Positions 24,600-34,499 of a stretch of 64,000 nucleotides of DNA are shown here, one piece after another (the first letter of the stretch is position 1; every line of letters begins with the position of its first letter). The notes below the pieces were generated by a model that made no database searches, was not told the DNA's origin, and saw nothing but the letters and a program-made list of their open reading frames with translations. The stretch comes from Lysobacteraceae bacterium (GTDB lineage Bacteria; Pseudomonadota; Gammaproteobacteria; Xanthomonadales; Xanthomonadaceae). The stretch spans positions 1 to 64,000 of the forward strand of contig SCUI01000008.1 of assembly GCA_004297225.1 (NCBI GenBank), in the 5' to 3' direction. Position numbers and translations under genes: made by a program.

Positions 24600-27500
24600 A
24601 TGACCGATCCCTTCCCCGAATTCCCGGTCCCGCCGCTGCCGCGCGCGGGGCAGCAACGCGCGTACTGGCGCGCGCCTGGCTCGCCTTCGGCGCTGGCGTG
24701 GGCGATGGGCCGCGCCGCGGCCGCGCACGACGGGCCGGTGCTGGCGATCGCGCGCGACAACCAGGCCGCGCACCAGCTCGAATCCGACCTGCGCACGCTG
24801 CTGGGCGCGGACGGCGCGCTGCCGGTGGTCGCGTTCCCGGACTGGGAAACCCTGCCCTACGACCAGTTCAGCCCGCACCCGGAGATCGTCAGCCAGCGGC
24901 TTGCCGCATTGCATCGCCTGCCCTCGCTCGAGCGCGGCATCGTGGTCGTACCCGTGCAGACGCTGCTGCAACGCCTGCCGCCGCTGCGCCACGTGGTGGG
25001 CAGCAGCTTCGACATGCGCGTCGGCCAGCGCCTGGACCTGGACGCGGAGAAGCGGCGGCTGGAGTCGGCGGGTTACCGCAACGTGCCGCAAGTGCTCGAT
25101 CCCGGCGACTTCGCCGTGCGCGGCGGCCTGCTCGACGTGTTCCCGATGGGCGCGGACGTGCCGTTCCGCGTCGAGCTGTTCGACGAGGACATCGACTCGA
25201 TCCGAGAGTTCGACCCCGAATCGCAACGCTCGCTCGACAAGGTCGACGCCGTGCGCCTGCTGCCCGGGCGCGAGGTGCCGCTGGACGAGGCCTCCGCGAA
25301 GCGGGCCATGGATGCGCTGCGCGAGCGCTTCGACATCGCCACCCGGCGCAGCGCGCTGTTCCAGGACCTCAAGGCGGGCGTTGCGCCGGCCGGCATCGAG
25401 TACTACCTGCCGCTGTTCTTCGACGCGACCGCGACCCTGTTCGACTATCTCGGCGACGGCGTGCTGCCGATCCTGGGCGAAGGCGCCGGCGAGTGCGCCG
25501 AGCAGTTCCAGGCGCAGGTGGCCGAGCGCTACGAACAGCGTCGACACGACATCGAACGGCCGCTGCTGCCGCCTGCGGAGCTGTACCTGTCGCCACAGGC
25601 CCTGCGCGAACGGCTCAATGGCGGCGCGCGCGTGGAAGTCTGCGGCAGCGGGCATCCGCGCCACGGCGAAGCGCAATCGCTGGCGGCGCATGCCGCGCCG
25701 GACTTGCCGATCGCGGCGAAGGACCAGGCGCCGGCCGACGCCCTGAAGTCGTTCCTCGGCAGTTATCCGGGCAGCGTGTTGCTCGCCGCGGATTCTCCCG
25801 GCCGCCGCGAAGCACTGCTCGAGGTGCTCGCCGCCGCCGGCCTGCAGCCGGATGTCGTCGCTGACTTCGCGGCATTCCACCATTCCCTGTTCCCCGTTCC
25901 CCGTTCCCGCTTCTGCATCACCGTCGCTCCCCTGGACGACGGCTTCGCGATCGAGCAACCGGCGATCGTCGTGCTCACCGAGCGCCAGCTGTTCCCGGAG
26001 CGCGCATTGCAGCCGCGACGGCAGCGGCGCGCCGGGCGCGAGCCGGAAGCGATCATCCGCGACCTCGGTGAGCTCAGCGAAGGCGCGCCGATCGTGCACG
26101 AGGACCACGGCGTCGGCCGCTACCGCGGCCTGGTGACGCTGGACGCCGGCGGCACTCCCGGCGAGTTCCTGGAAATCGAGTACGCCAAGGGCGACCGGCT
26201 GTACGTGCCGGTGGCGCAGCTGCATCTGATCAACCGCTACTCGGGCGCCTCGCCGGAGACCGCGCCGCTGCATTCGCTCGGCGGCGAGCAGTGGACCAAG
26301 GCCAGGCGCAAGGCCGCGGAGAAGGTCCGCGACGTCGCCGCCGAGCTGCTCGAAATCCAGGCCAAGCGCCAGGCGCGCGCCGGGCTGGCGCTGCCGGTGG
26401 ACCGGGCGATGTACGAGCCGTTCGCGGCTGCCTTCCCGTTCGAGGAGACGCCCGACCAGCACGCCGCGATCGAGGCGGTGATCCGCGATCTCGGATCCTC
26501 GCAGCCGATGGACCGCGTCGTCTGCGGCGACGTCGGCTTCGGCAAGACCGAGGTCGCGGTGCGCGCGGCGTTCGTCGCCGCGGCCGCCGGCAAGCAGGTC
26601 GCGGTGCTGGTGCCGACCACCCTGCTGGCCGAGCAGCATTACCGCAATTTCCGCGACCGCTTCGCCGACTGGCCCCTCAAGGTGGAGGTGCTGTCGCGCT
26701 TCAAGACCACGAAAGAGATCAAGGCCGAGCTCGAGAAACTCGCGGAGGGCAAGATCGACGTGATCGTCGGCACCCACCGGCTGCTGCAGAAGGACGTGAA
26801 GTTCAAGGAACTGGGCCTGGTCATCGTCGACGAGGAGCAGCGTTTCGGCGTGCGCCAGAAGGAGGCGCTGAAGGCGCTGCGCGCCAACGTGCACCTGCTG
26901 ACGCTGACCGCGACGCCGATCCCGCGCACGCTCAACATGGCGATGGCGGGGCTGCGCGACCTGTCGATCATCGCCACCCCACCCGCGCACCGCATGGCGG
27001 TGCAGACCTTCGTCGTGCCCTGGGACGGCGCCCAGATCCGCGAGGCCTTCCAGCGCGAGCTGGCGCGCGGCGGCCAGGTCTATTTCCTGCACAACGACGT
27101 CGAATCCATCGGCCGCCTGCAGCGCGAGCTGCAGGAACTGGTGCCGGAAGCGCGCATCGGCGTGGCCCACGGGCAGATGCCCGAGCGCGAGCTGGAGCGG
27201 GTGATGCTCGACTTCCACAAGCAGCGCACCAACACGCTGCTGTGCACGACCATCATCGAGTCGGGCATCGACATCCCCAACGCCAACACCATCATCATGG
27301 ACCGCGCCGACAAGCTCGGCCTGGCGCAGATGCACCAGCTGCGCGGCCGCGTCGGCCGTTCGCACCACCGCGCCTACGCCTACCTGGTGGTGCCGGACAA
27401 GCGTTCGATCACCAGCGATGCGCGCAAGCGGCTGGAAGCGATCGCTTCGATGGACGAGCTCGGCGCCGGCTTCACCCTGGCCACCCACGACCTGGAGATC

Positions 27501-28079
27501 CGCGGCGCCGGCGAACTGCTGGGCGAGGACCAGAGCGGGCAGATGGCCGAGGTCGGCTTCAGCCTCTACACCGAGCTGCTGGAGCGCGCGGTGCGTTCGA
27601 TCCGCCGCGGCGAGCTGCCGGACGTGGACGCGCCGGTGTCGCACGGCGCGGATGTCGAACTGAACATCCCCGCGCTGATCCCCGAGGACTACCTGCCCGA
27701 CGTGCACACGCGGCTGACGCTGTACAAGCGGATCAGTTCCGCGCGCGACGCAACCGAACTGCGCGAGCTGCAGGTGGAGATGATCGACCGCTTCGGCCTG
27801 CTGCCGGACGCGGCGAAGCACCTGTTCGCGGTGGCCGAGATGAAGCTCGAGGCCACGCGCCTGGGGATCCGCAAGCTCGATTTGGGCGCCAGCGGCGGCC
27901 GCGTGCAGTTCGAGGCAAAGCCGCATGTCGATCCGATGACCGTGATCCAGTTGATCCAGAAGCAGCCGAAGCATTACGCGATGGACGGGCCGGAGAAGCT
28001 GCGGATCAAGCTGGACCTGCCGGATGCCGCCAGCAGGCTGCAGGCGGCGCGCGGCCTGTTGGCGGCGCTTTCGCCCTGA
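24600..28079 (+). CDS. mfd: transcription-repair coupling factor Mfd
   Basis: The product (1159 residues) has the UvrB-like N-terminal module, the RNA-polymerase-interacting domain (GAPIVHEDHGVGRYRGLVTL), and a superfamily-2 translocase with Walker A GDVGFGKTEVA, the DEEQ box IVDEEQRFG, TATPIPRTLNMA, and the motif VI region QLRGRVGRSHHRAYAYL. A TRCF C-terminal domain follows. Mfd removes RNA polymerase stalled at lesions and recruits UvrA. The region around residues 425-440 contains an odd stretch encoded by a TTCCCCG heptanucleotide run (25881-25910). ATG at 24600 follows the REP cluster closely. Confidence 0.97.
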   Translation: MTDPFPEFPVPPLPRAGQQRAYWRAPGSPSALAWAMGRAAAAHDGPVLAIARDNQAAHQLESDLRTLLGADGALPVVAFPDWETLPYDQFSPHPEIVSQRLAALHRLPSLERGIVVVPVQTLLQRLPPLRHVVGSSFDMRVGQRLDLDAEKRRLESAGYRNVPQVLDPGDFAVRGGLLDVFPMGADVPFRVELFDEDIDSIREFDPESQRSLDKVDAVRLLPGREVPLDEASAKRAMDALRERFDIATRRSALFQDLKAGVAPAGIEYYLPLFFDATATLFDYLGDGVLPILGEGAGECAEQFQAQVAERYEQRRHDIERPLLPPAELYLSPQALRERLNGGARVEVCGSGHPRHGEAQSLAAHAAPDLPIAAKDQAPADALKSFLGSYPGSVLLAADSPGRREALLEVLAAAGLQPDVVADFAAFHHSLFPVPRSRFCITVAPLDDGFAIEQPAIVVLTERQLFPERALQPRRQRRAGREPEAIIRDLGELSEGAPIVHEDHGVGRYRGLVTLDAGGTPGEFLEIEYAKGDRLYVPVAQLHLINRYSGASPETAPLHSLGGEQWTKARRKAAEKVRDVAAELLEIQAKRQARAGLALPVDRAMYEPFAAAFPFEETPDQHAAIEAVIRDLGSSQPMDRVVCGDVGFGKTEVAVRAAFVAAAAGKQVAVLVPTTLLAEQHYRNFRDRFADWPLKVEVLSRFKTTKEIKAELEKLAEGKIDVIVGTHRLLQKDVKFKELGLVIVDEEQRFGVRQKEALKALRANVHLLTLTATPIPRTLNMAMAGLRDLSIIATPPAHRMAVQTFVVPWDGAQIREAFQRELARGGQVYFLHNDVESIGRLQRELQELVPEARIGVAHGQMPERELERVMLDFHKQRTNTLLCTTIIESGIDIPNANTIIMDRADKLGLAQMHQLRGRVGRSHHRAYAYLVVPDKRSITSDARKRLEAIASMDELGAGFTLATHDLEIRGAGELLGEDQSGQMAEVGFSLYTELLERAVRSIRRGELPDVDAPVSHGADVELNIPALIPEDYLPDVHTRLTLYKRISSARDATELRELQVEMIDRFGLLPDAAKHLFAVAEMKLEATRLGIRKLDLGASGGRVQFEAKPHVDPMTVIQLIQKQPKHYAMDGPEKLRIKLDLPDAASRLQAARGLLAALSP
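25881..25910 (+). repeat. heptanucleotide run inside mfd
   Basis: The sequence cattccctgttccccgttcc (25881-25900) continues ccgttcccgc, giving about four imperfect copies of a 7-base unit (GTTCCCC). Unit length is not a multiple of three, so gain or loss of one unit would shift the mfd frame. The encoded peptide HSLFPVPRSR lies between the N-terminal module and the RNA-polymerase-interacting domain. Similar gttcccc-type runs occur in intergenic DNA of xanthomonads, so an insertion is possible. Confidence 0.6.
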
Positions 28080-28141
28080 CTTCACCATCCATCGGCGAGG
28101 TTGGCCCTAGACTGCGCGCGTCGCCCCATGGAATGGCCCGC

Positions 28142-28540
28142 ATGCCCGGACACAGCCTGATCGCCGCCGCCGCACTTTCGCTGGCCGCCTGCAGCAGCGT
28201 CGCGTCCTCGGGCGATGCCAGTGGCGGCAACGCCGTGATCGCCGACGGCAGCACGTTCCCGATGCAGCCAGGCCAGGCGGTGACGCTCGCCGACCGCAGC
28301 ACCCTTCACTACGAGCGCGTGGTGAACGATTCACGCTGCCCGCCCGACGTGCAGTGCGTGTGGGCGGGCGATGCGGAAGTGGCGTTCACCTGGCGCAGCA
28401 ACGGCGGCGGGCGCGATGCCTTCAGCCTGCATACCGGGCGCGGCGACAAGTCGCACCAGGTGGGCGAACGGACGGTGACCCTGGTGGGACTCGCCCGCGG
28501 CGCGGCACCGGACGCCACGCTGCGCATCGACGCCAAATAG
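28142..28540 (+). CDS. hypothetical lipoprotein
   Basis: The product (132 residues) begins MPGHSLIAAAALSLAACSS, a lipoprotein signal with lipobox LAAC (Cys17). A small mature domain contains RCPPDVQCVWAGDAEVAFTW, a Cys-Pro motif I have seen in uncharacterised secreted bacterial proteins. Two cysteines in that motif could form a disulfide. An in-frame ATG at 28133 is equally possible. No function is assigned. It ends one base before the convergent pirin stop. Confidence 0.65.
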   Translation: MPGHSLIAAAALSLAACSSVASSGDASGGNAVIADGSTFPMQPGQAVTLADRSTLHYERVVNDSRCPPDVQCVWAGDAEVAFTWRSNGGGRDAFSLHTGRGDKSHQVGERTVTLVGLARGAAPDATLRIDAK

Positions 28541-29410
28541 TCAGAAGCGCCCTTCCTGGAAATCGACGAACGCCTGCATCAGCTGCTCGCGGGTGTTCAT
28601 CACGAACGGGCCGTGGCGCGCGACCGGCTCGCGCAACGGCCGGCCGGCGACCACGATCAGGCGCGCGCCGCCTTCGCCGGCCCGCAACACCAACCGGTCG
28701 CCGCCACCGAGCACGGCGAGTTCATGCGCCGCGAGCGCGCGCGCGTCGTCGCCCTCGCCGATCCTCAGGTCGCCTTCGTAGGCGTAAGCGAACGCACTGT
28801 GGCCGGCCGGCAACGCCGTCTCCCAGGCCGCGCCCGGCTCGAGCACGACATCCAGGTACAGCGGCTCGGTCGCTGGCTGCTCGATCGGGCCGCGCACGGT
28901 GGCGCCGTGCGCATCCTCGATGCTGCCGGCGATCACCTTGACCGCGACGCCACGCGCCGGCTCGGCCAGCGGGATCCGGTCGGGGGCGAATTCCTGGTAG
29001 CGCGGCTCGGTCATCTTCGCGCTCGCCGGCAGGTTCACCCACAGCTGGAAACCGCGCATGCGCCCGGACTGCTGCTCCGGCATCTCCGAATGCACCAGGC
29101 CGCGGCCGGCGGTCATCCACTGCACGCTGCCCGGGACCAGCAGGCCTTCGTTGCCGTGGTTGTCCTTGTGGCGCATGCGGCCATCGAGCATGTAGGTGAC
29201 GGTCTCGAAACCGCGGTGCGGATGGTCGGGGAAACCGGCGATGTAGTCCTCGGCGCGGTCGGTGCCGAACTCGTCGAGCATGAGGAACGGATCCAGCATG
29301 TCCAGCTGCGGCGAACCGATGACGCGGGTGAGCTTCACCCCGGCGCCATCGGACGCGGCCATGCCGCGGATGGTGCGGGTGACGATGGCGGGGTCGCGGG
29401 CCTGGGTCAT
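28541..29410 (-). CDS. pirin family protein
   Basis: The product (289 residues) has two cupin domains. The N-terminal pirin signature includes DPFLMLDEFG, FPDHPHRGFETVTYMLDG and HKDNHGNEGLL, with the metal-binding His residues HPHRG and HSEM (about 57, 59, 101) and a Glu. Bacterial pirins are iron-binding proteins, some with quercetinase activity; the true substrate is not predictable. I chose ATG at 29410, which has GGAG 6 bases upstream, over an ATG 18 bases earlier. It is convergent with the lipoprotein gene, stop codons touching. Confidence 0.9.
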   Translation of the reverse strand: MTQARDPAIVTRTIRGMAASDGAGVKLTRVIGSPQLDMLDPFLMLDEFGTDRAEDYIAGFPDHPHRGFETVTYMLDGRMRHKDNHGNEGLLVPGSVQWMTAGRGLVHSEMPEQQSGRMRGFQLWVNLPASAKMTEPRYQEFAPDRIPLAEPARGVAVKVIAGSIEDAHGATVRGPIEQPATEPLYLDVVLEPGAAWETALPAGHSAFAYAYEGDLRIGEGDDARALAAHELAVLGGGDRLVLRAGEGGARLIVVAGRPLREPVARHGPFVMNTREQLMQAFVDFQEGRF

Positions 29411-29498
29411 GGCGGTCTCCTGGTGCATGCCGCAATGGTGGGGGCGAAAGCCGGCAAGGCCAGTGGCATCCGTGGAACGCAGGGTGCCACCGACGCGA

Positions 29499-31661
29499 TC
29501 ACGGGCGCGGCAAACCGGGCCGCCCTAGCGCCCGGAGGCGCCAGCAGCGGTGGATCCGTGGATCGCGGGCGAAATCCGGCGGGATCGTGGCGGCGCTGAT
29601 GTCCTCGACGGTCGCGAATGCGGACAGCGCTGCCTCGTCGAGGCGGAAGCGCCGGAAGTTGTTCGAGAAATAAAGCACCCCGCCCGGAGCGAGCCGGGCC
29701 ACTGCCAGGCGCAGCAGCTCGACGTGCGCGCGCTGGATGTCGAAATCGCCGGCGCGTTTGGAGTTCGAAAAGGTCGGCGGGTCGCAGAACACCAGGTCGT
29801 ACTGGCCGGTGTCGGCGCGCAGCCATTGCAGGACGTCGGCCTGGGCCAGCCGGTGGCGGGCGCCGCCGAACCCGTTCTCCTGCAGGTTCGCGGCACACCA
29901 CTCCAGGTAGGTGGCCGACAGGTCGACGGTGGTCGTGGTGCGCGCGCCGCCCAGCGCCGCGTGCACGGTGGCCGCGCCGGTGTAGCCGAACAGGTTGAGG
30001 AAGCGGGTGTCGCGCGCCTCCTCGTGCAGGCGCAGGCGCATGGGTCGGTGGTCGAGGAACAGGCCGGTGTCCAGGTAATCGAACAGGTTCACGCGCAGAC
30101 GCGCGACGCCTTCGCGCACGACGATGAATTCGCCGCGCCGCTCGAATCCCCCGGCGTACTTGCTGCCGCCCTTGCCGATCGCGCGGGTCTTCAGCGCCAC
30201 CCGCTCGCGCGGCAGCGCGAACACCTCGCGCGCCGCGGCCAGCAGCTCGTTGAGGCGGCGGCGCGCCACCGCTTCGGGGATGTCGGCGGGTGCGGCGTAT
30301 TCCTGCACGTGCAGCCAGGTGGAGGCCGGGTCGTCGGCCTCGGCGTAGACGTCGATCGCTGCCGCATGTTCCGGGATGTCGGCGTCATAGGCGCGGAAGC
30401 AGGTGACGCCCTCGCGCTCGCGCCAGGCCTTGCCGGTGCGCAGGTTCTTGCGCAGGCGGTTGGCGACCATCTGCGCGCCTTCGGACAGCGCGCGCGCGGG
30501 ACCGCGGTCGATGGTGGGGGTCAGGATGGGGTCGGCGACGATCAGCGTGCACTCGATCGCGCCGTTGAACACCTGGTAGCGCTTGCCCGCGCGCAGCCCG
30601 GTGGCGCGCGCCAGTTCGGCGTCGCCGCACAGCAGGCTGGCGCGCCATTCCGGGACCGCCGTCTTCAGCGCATCGCCGAGCGCGCGGTACAGCGCGGGAT
30701 CGGCGGCCAGGCGCAGGTCGTACGGTGGATTGCAGACCACCAGGCCGCGCACCGCCGGTTGCACCGGCAGCGCGCGCACATCGCGGACTTCGAACGCCAT
30801 CGCGTCGGCCACGCCCGCCAGTTGCGCATTGCGTTTGGCGGCCTCGATCGCGTGCGGGTCGGCATCGCTGCCATGGAACACGGCACGCAGCGACGCACGA
30901 CCGGCGGCTTCGCGCGTCCTCGCGTCCTCGACCAGCGCCTGCCAGCCCGCGACATCGAATTGCTTCCAGCGCGTCGGCAATGCCTCGCCATGGCGCTGCA
31001 GGCCGGGGGCGACGTCGGCCGCCATCAGTGCGCCTTCGATCAGCAGGGTGCCGCTGCCGCACATCGGATCGAGCAGCGCGCCGCCTTGTGCATGCACTTC
31101 CGGCCAGTGGCCACGCAGCAGCACCGCGGCCGCCAGCGTCTCCTTCAGGGGCGCCTCGCCCTGCGCGCTTCGCCAGCCGCGCCGGTGCAGCGGGCCGCCG
31201 CCCAGGTCCACCGAAACGATTGCGCGCCCCTTGCGCGCCACCAGGTTCAGGCGCAGGCCCGGGGCCTCGACGTCGATGTCCGGGCGCGCACCGGTGCGCT
31301 CGCGCATCACGTCCACCACCGCGTCCTTCAGTCGTTGCGCGGCGTAACGCTCGTGCGTCAACGCGTCGCCGGAGACGTGGGCGTCGATCGCCAGCGTGGT
31401 CGTGGCGTCCAGGTGCGATGGCCAGTCGATGGCCGCGGCCGCGGCGTAGAGCGTATCGGCGTCCGCGCACTCGAATTCGGCGATCGGCCACAGCACGCGA
31501 CTGGCCAGCCGCGACCACAACACCGCGCGCTGCGCGTCCGCCAGCGTGCCCTGGACATTGGCGCCGGCCACGGTGGCGGTCGCGCGTTCGCAACCCAACG
31601 CCTGCAGTTCCTCGACCAGCAGGTATTCCAGGCCCTTGCCGCAACTGGCGAAGAACTTCAT
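29499..31661 (-). CDS. rlmKL: bifunctional 23S rRNA methyltransferase RlmKL (m2G2445/m7G2069)
   Basis: The product (720 residues) fuses two SAM-dependent methyltransferases. An N-terminal THUMP domain (about 45-155) and RlmL methyltransferase contain [15 protein letters not shown] and the catalytic NPPYDLRL motif. The C-terminal RlmK domain contains [16 protein letters not shown] and [11 protein letters not shown]. RlmL makes m2G2445 and RlmK makes m7G2069 in 23S rRNA. Length and domain order match E. coli RlmKL (702 residues). It starts 8 bases after the small alpha/beta-hydrolase gene, so the two may be co-transcribed. Confidence 0.95.
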   Translation of the reverse strand: MKFFASCGKGLEYLLVEELQALGCERATATVAGANVQGTLADAQRAVLWSRLASRVLWPIAEFECADADTLYAAAAAIDWPSHLDATTTLAIDAHVSGDALTHERYAAQRLKDAVVDVMRERTGARPDIDVEAPGLRLNLVARKGRAIVSVDLGGGPLHRRGWRSAQGEAPLKETLAAAVLLRGHWPEVHAQGGALLDPMCGSGTLLIEGALMAADVAPGLQRHGEALPTRWKQFDVAGWQALVEDARTREAAGRASLRAVFHGSDADPHAIEAAKRNAQLAGVADAMAFEVRDVRALPVQPAVRGLVVCNPPYDLRLAADPALYRALGDALKTAVPEWRASLLCGDAELARATGLRAGKRYQVFNGAIECTLIVADPILTPTIDRGPARALSEGAQMVANRLRKNLRTGKAWREREGVTCFRAYDADIPEHAAAIDVYAEADDPASTWLHVQEYAAPADIPEAVARRRLNELLAAAREVFALPRERVALKTRAIGKGGSKYAGGFERRGEFIVVREGVARLRVNLFDYLDTGLFLDHRPMRLRLHEEARDTRFLNLFGYTGAATVHAALGGARTTTTVDLSATYLEWCAANLQENGFGGARHRLAQADVLQWLRADTGQYDLVFCDPPTFSNSKRAGDFDIQRAHVELLRLAVARLAPGGVLYFSNNFRRFRLDEAALSAFATVEDISAATIPPDFARDPRIHRCWRLRALGRPGLPRP

Positions 31662-31669
31662 CGGACGAC

Positions 31670-32197
31670 TCAGGCCAACGAGCGCAGGAACGCGGCGAAC
31701 GCGTCGGCGCCGTCCTGCACGTGCGCCGACAGCCGGTGGCCGTCGTCCACCAGCAGCAGGCGCGCGTTGCGCGGCCGTGCCCAGGCGACCACGTCATCGG
31801 CGTCGATCAGTTCGTCGTGCCAACCGTGGACGATCGAGACCGGCACGTTGGCCGCGTCCATCGGCGGGGCGCCGCGCATGCGCACCGGCGGCGCCAGCAG
31901 GAACAGGCCGGCGACCGGCAGTTCCAGCGAAGCGCGGCCGGAAATCCAGGCGCCGAGGCTGGAGCCGGCCAGCAGCACCGGCCCGCGCGCGGCGGCCGCA
32001 CGTGCAAGGCCGAGCAGCCGTTGCAGGCGCGCGGCGACGTCGCCGAGCTCGCCGGCCTCGCGGCGGGCGTCGAGATCCGTGTAATCCGGGCGTTCGTGGC
32101 TCCAGCCGAGCGCCTGCGCGACGTCGGCCAGCGCCGTGACCTTGGTCGCGTCCGGACCGCTTTCGAAACCGTGGGAGAGGATGCAGTGGCCGCGCAT
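31670..32197 (-). CDS. small alpha/beta-hydrolase (YqiA-like esterase)
   Basis: The product (175 residues) has an early SHGFESGP loop, the nucleophile elbow [12 protein letters not shown] (G-x-S-x-G, Ser about 79), a likely catalytic Asp in HGWHDELI and His in DDGHRL. This compact triad and the start HCILSHGF fit the small YqiA/YcfP-type hydrolases. There is no signal peptide, so it is cytoplasmic. The substrate is unknown. It lies upstream of rlmKL on the same strand and divergent from the amidase gene. Confidence 0.75.
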   Translation of the reverse strand: MRGHCILSHGFESGPDATKVTALADVAQALGWSHERPDYTDLDARREAGELGDVAARLQRLLGLARAAAARGPVLLAGSSLGAWISGRASLELPVAGLFLLAPPVRMRGAPPMDAANVPVSIVHGWHDELIDADDVVAWARPRNARLLLVDDGHRLSAHVQDGADAFAAFLRSLA

Positions 32198-32220
32198 GGC
32201 GCGATGCTAGCATCCGTGCG

Positions 32221-32787
32221 ATGAGCGCCCCGCCGGTCCGCCACGCCGATCCGCTGCCCTACGTCGATGCGCTGGGCGAACGCGCGCTCGATGCCGTCGA
32301 CCTGGTGGTGATCCATTGCACCGAGCTGCCGGACCTCGCCACCGCGCGCGAATACGGCGAACGCATCCTCCATCCCGACAGCGGCACCGGCAACAGCGGG
32401 CACTTCTACGTGGATCGCGACGGCAGCGTGCATGCCTGGGTGCCGGTGGAACGCGTCGCCCACCACGTGCGCGGGTACAACCCGCGTTCGATCGGGATCG
32501 AACTGGTCAATCGCGGCCGCTTCCCGGACTGGCTGGATTCGCGCCACCAGGCGATGGACGAACCCTACCCGGACGTCCAGGTCGACGCGCTCGTCGCGCT
32601 GCTGCAGCAATTGTGCGTGGACCTGCCCGCGCTGGCCTGGATCGCCGGCCACGAGGACCTGGACACCGGGGAAGTCGCCGCCAGCGACGACCCGGGCCGC
32701 CGCGTGCGCCGCAAGCGCGATCCCGGCCCGCGCTTTCCCTGGGAGCGGGTGCTCGGGGGCCTGCCGCTGCGCCGCCTTCCGGTATGA
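32221..32787 (+). CDS. AmpD-type N-acetylmuramoyl-L-alanine amidase
   Basis: The product (188 residues) is an amidase_2 domain without a signal peptide, as in cytoplasmic AmpD. It has a zinc-ligand His32 in VVIHCTELPD, HFYVDRDGSVHAWVP and HHVRGYNPRSIGIELVN in the middle, and GHEDLDTGE plus RKRDPGPRFPW at the C-terminus, where the last Asp is the usual third ligand. It would cut the amide between anhydro-muramic acid and the peptide in cell-wall recycling, together with NagZ (6513-7511). It ends 7 bases before tesB. An AmiD/PGRP-like amidase is the main alternative. Confidence 0.8.
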   Translation: MSAPPVRHADPLPYVDALGERALDAVDLVVIHCTELPDLATAREYGERILHPDSGTGNSGHFYVDRDGSVHAWVPVERVAHHVRGYNPRSIGIELVNRGRFPDWLDSRHQAMDEPYPDVQVDALVALLQQLCVDLPALAWIAGHEDLDTGEVAASDDPGRRVRRKRDPGPRFPWERVLGGLPLRRLPV

Positions 32788-32794
32788 TTTCGCG

Positions 32795-33688
32795 ATGCCT
32801 TCCCCCGTTTCCGAACTGATCGAGCTGCTTTCGCTGGAGCGGCTGGAAGACAACCTGTTCCGTGGCCAGAGCCGCGACATCGGCACCAAGTACGTGTTCG
32901 GCGGCCAGGTGCTCGGCCAGGCGCTGTCCGCGGCGCAGGCGACGATGACCGTGGACCGCGACGCGCATTCGCTGCACGCCTACTTCCTGCGCGCCGGCGA
33001 CATCGAGGCACCGATCGTGTTCCACGTCGACCGCACCCGCGACGGCGGCAGCTTCTCGGTGCGCCGGGTCACCGCGATCCAGCACGGCCAGGTGATCTTC
33101 TTCTGCGCCGCCTCGTTCCAGGCCGACGAAGCCGCGCCGGAACACCAGTTGTCGATGCCGGAAGTCCCCCGGCCCGAGGACATCGAGCCGGCGCCGGCGA
33201 TCGCGGCCGACGTGCTGGCGACGCTGCCGACCAAGGTGCAGCGCTGGCTCGACCGGATGGGTCCGTTCGAGTTCCGCCACGTCTATCCCCGCGACGAACT
33301 GAAGCCACCCAAGCGCCCTCCCTACCAGCAGGTCTGGTTCCGGCTCGGGCAGCGTGTCGGCGACGCGCCGGTGCTGCACCGGGCGCTGCTGGCCTACGCG
33401 TCGGACTTCCACCTGCTGGGCACCGCCACCTTCCCGCACGGCATCAGCTACTACCAGCCGAACGTGCAGATGGCCTCGCTCGACCACGCGATGTGGTTCC
33501 ACCGCCCGTTCCGCGCCGACGAGTGGCTGCTGTATTCGCTGGACAGCCCCAGCGCGCAGGGCGGGCGCGGCCTCGCCCGCGGCATGGTCTACGACCGCCA
33601 CGGCAAGCTGGTCGCCAGTACCGCGCAGGAAGGGCTGATCCGCGTAGTGGCCGACGCCAGCGCCGCCTCGCACGTGCCCAAGGCCTGA
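32795..33688 (+). CDS. tesB: acyl-CoA thioesterase II
   Basis: The product (297 residues) is a double hot-dog thioesterase. An N-terminal half includes DNLFRGQSRD, YVFGGQVLGQAL and SLHAYFLRAGD. A C-terminal half includes HRALLAYASDFHLLGTA, with the catalytic Asp in the YASD motif, and LDHAMWFHRPFRADEWLLY. It hydrolyses medium- and long-chain acyl-CoA in the cytoplasm. ATG at 32795 begins at the conserved N-terminus. It lies between the amidase and a DUF2007-like gene with 7- and 1-base spacers, so the three genes probably share a message. Confidence 0.95.
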   Translation: MPSPVSELIELLSLERLEDNLFRGQSRDIGTKYVFGGQVLGQALSAAQATMTVDRDAHSLHAYFLRAGDIEAPIVFHVDRTRDGGSFSVRRVTAIQHGQVIFFCAASFQADEAAPEHQLSMPEVPRPEDIEPAPAIAADVLATLPTKVQRWLDRMGPFEFRHVYPRDELKPPKRPPYQQVWFRLGQRVGDAPVLHRALLAYASDFHLLGTATFPHGISYYQPNVQMASLDHAMWFHRPFRADEWLLYSLDSPSAQGGRGLARGMVYDRHGKLVASTAQEGLIRVVADASAASHVPKA

Positions 33689-33689
33689 C

Positions 33690-34475
33690 ATGCGCCAGGT
33701 GTTCTCGAGCCCGCGGCTGGAAAACGTCGAACGCGTGGCGCAGCTGCTCGAGGAGGCCGGCGTGCAGACCCGCGTGACCCATGGCCGTTCGTATCGCGGC
33801 GGCCTGCGCGGCAATTTCAGCTATCGCGAAGGCGCGGACGCGAAGCCCGTTCCGGCGGTGTGGGTGGTGCGGTCGGAGGACCAGCCCAGGGCGCGTGCGC
33901 TGCTGCGCGAGCTCGGCCTGCTGGACAGCACCCGCGGCGACACCGGCTATCGCCTGCCGACCTTCCGCAGCGAGGCGGCGGAAACACCCGCGGACGCCGG
34001 CCGCAAGCGCGTGTTCCGGATGAAGCTCGGGCTGCTGGCGGTGATCGCCATCGTGCTGGGGATGGCCTGGTTCTCGCAGCTCGACGATGGCGGCGCGCCC
34101 GCACCGCCCGCGCAGGCCACGCGCGTGCTGGCCGCAGGCGAAACGGCGACACCCGATGCGCTGGCCGTCGCGGTGCTGGCCGGCGAATTGCCGCGCAGCG
34201 CCGATGAGGCGGTGTGCCTGTCGGTGGACGGCGCGGATCCGCAGCCATCGCTGCTGGCGGCACTGCCGGCCAGCCCCGGGCCGGTGATCGCGCTGTCGCA
34301 ATGCCCCGCCGGCACGATCCCGCGGCTGTCGATCCACGCCTACCGCGCCAACGCTGCCGGTGCCGGGACGATCACGCTGGAACGACTGGAAGGCGCCGGC
34401 GCGACCCCCGTGGCGGAAACCTACGAGGTGTCGCGCGGGCGCGATGGCGGGTGGCGGGTGATCGAACTGCTGTAG
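33690..34475 (+). CDS. DUF2007-domain membrane protein (xanthomonad 'pathogenicity-like' protein)
   Basis: The product (261 residues) begins MRQVFSSPRLENVERVAQLLEEAGVQTRV, a cytoplasmic DUF2007-type domain (about 1-80). A polar linker, one transmembrane helix (about 111-128, KLGLLAVIAIVLGMAW) and a periplasmic domain of about 130 residues with two cysteines follow. Xanthomonas genomes annotate close relatives as pathogenicity-like; I know of no defined biochemical role. It starts one base after the tesB stop. The fusion of a DUF2007 domain to a periplasmic domain suggests signalling across the membrane, which is inference. Confidence 0.7.
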   Translation: MRQVFSSPRLENVERVAQLLEEAGVQTRVTHGRSYRGGLRGNFSYREGADAKPVPAVWVVRSEDQPRARALLRELGLLDSTRGDTGYRLPTFRSEAAETPADAGRKRVFRMKLGLLAVIAIVLGMAWFSQLDDGGAPAPPAQATRVLAAGETATPDALAVAVLAGELPRSADEAVCLSVDGADPQPSLLAALPASPGPVIALSQCPAGTIPRLSIHAYRANAAGAGTITLERLEGAGATPVAETYEVSRGRDGGWRVIELL

Positions 34476-34499
34476 CGCTGCGCTGCGTGGCGTTGCGCG

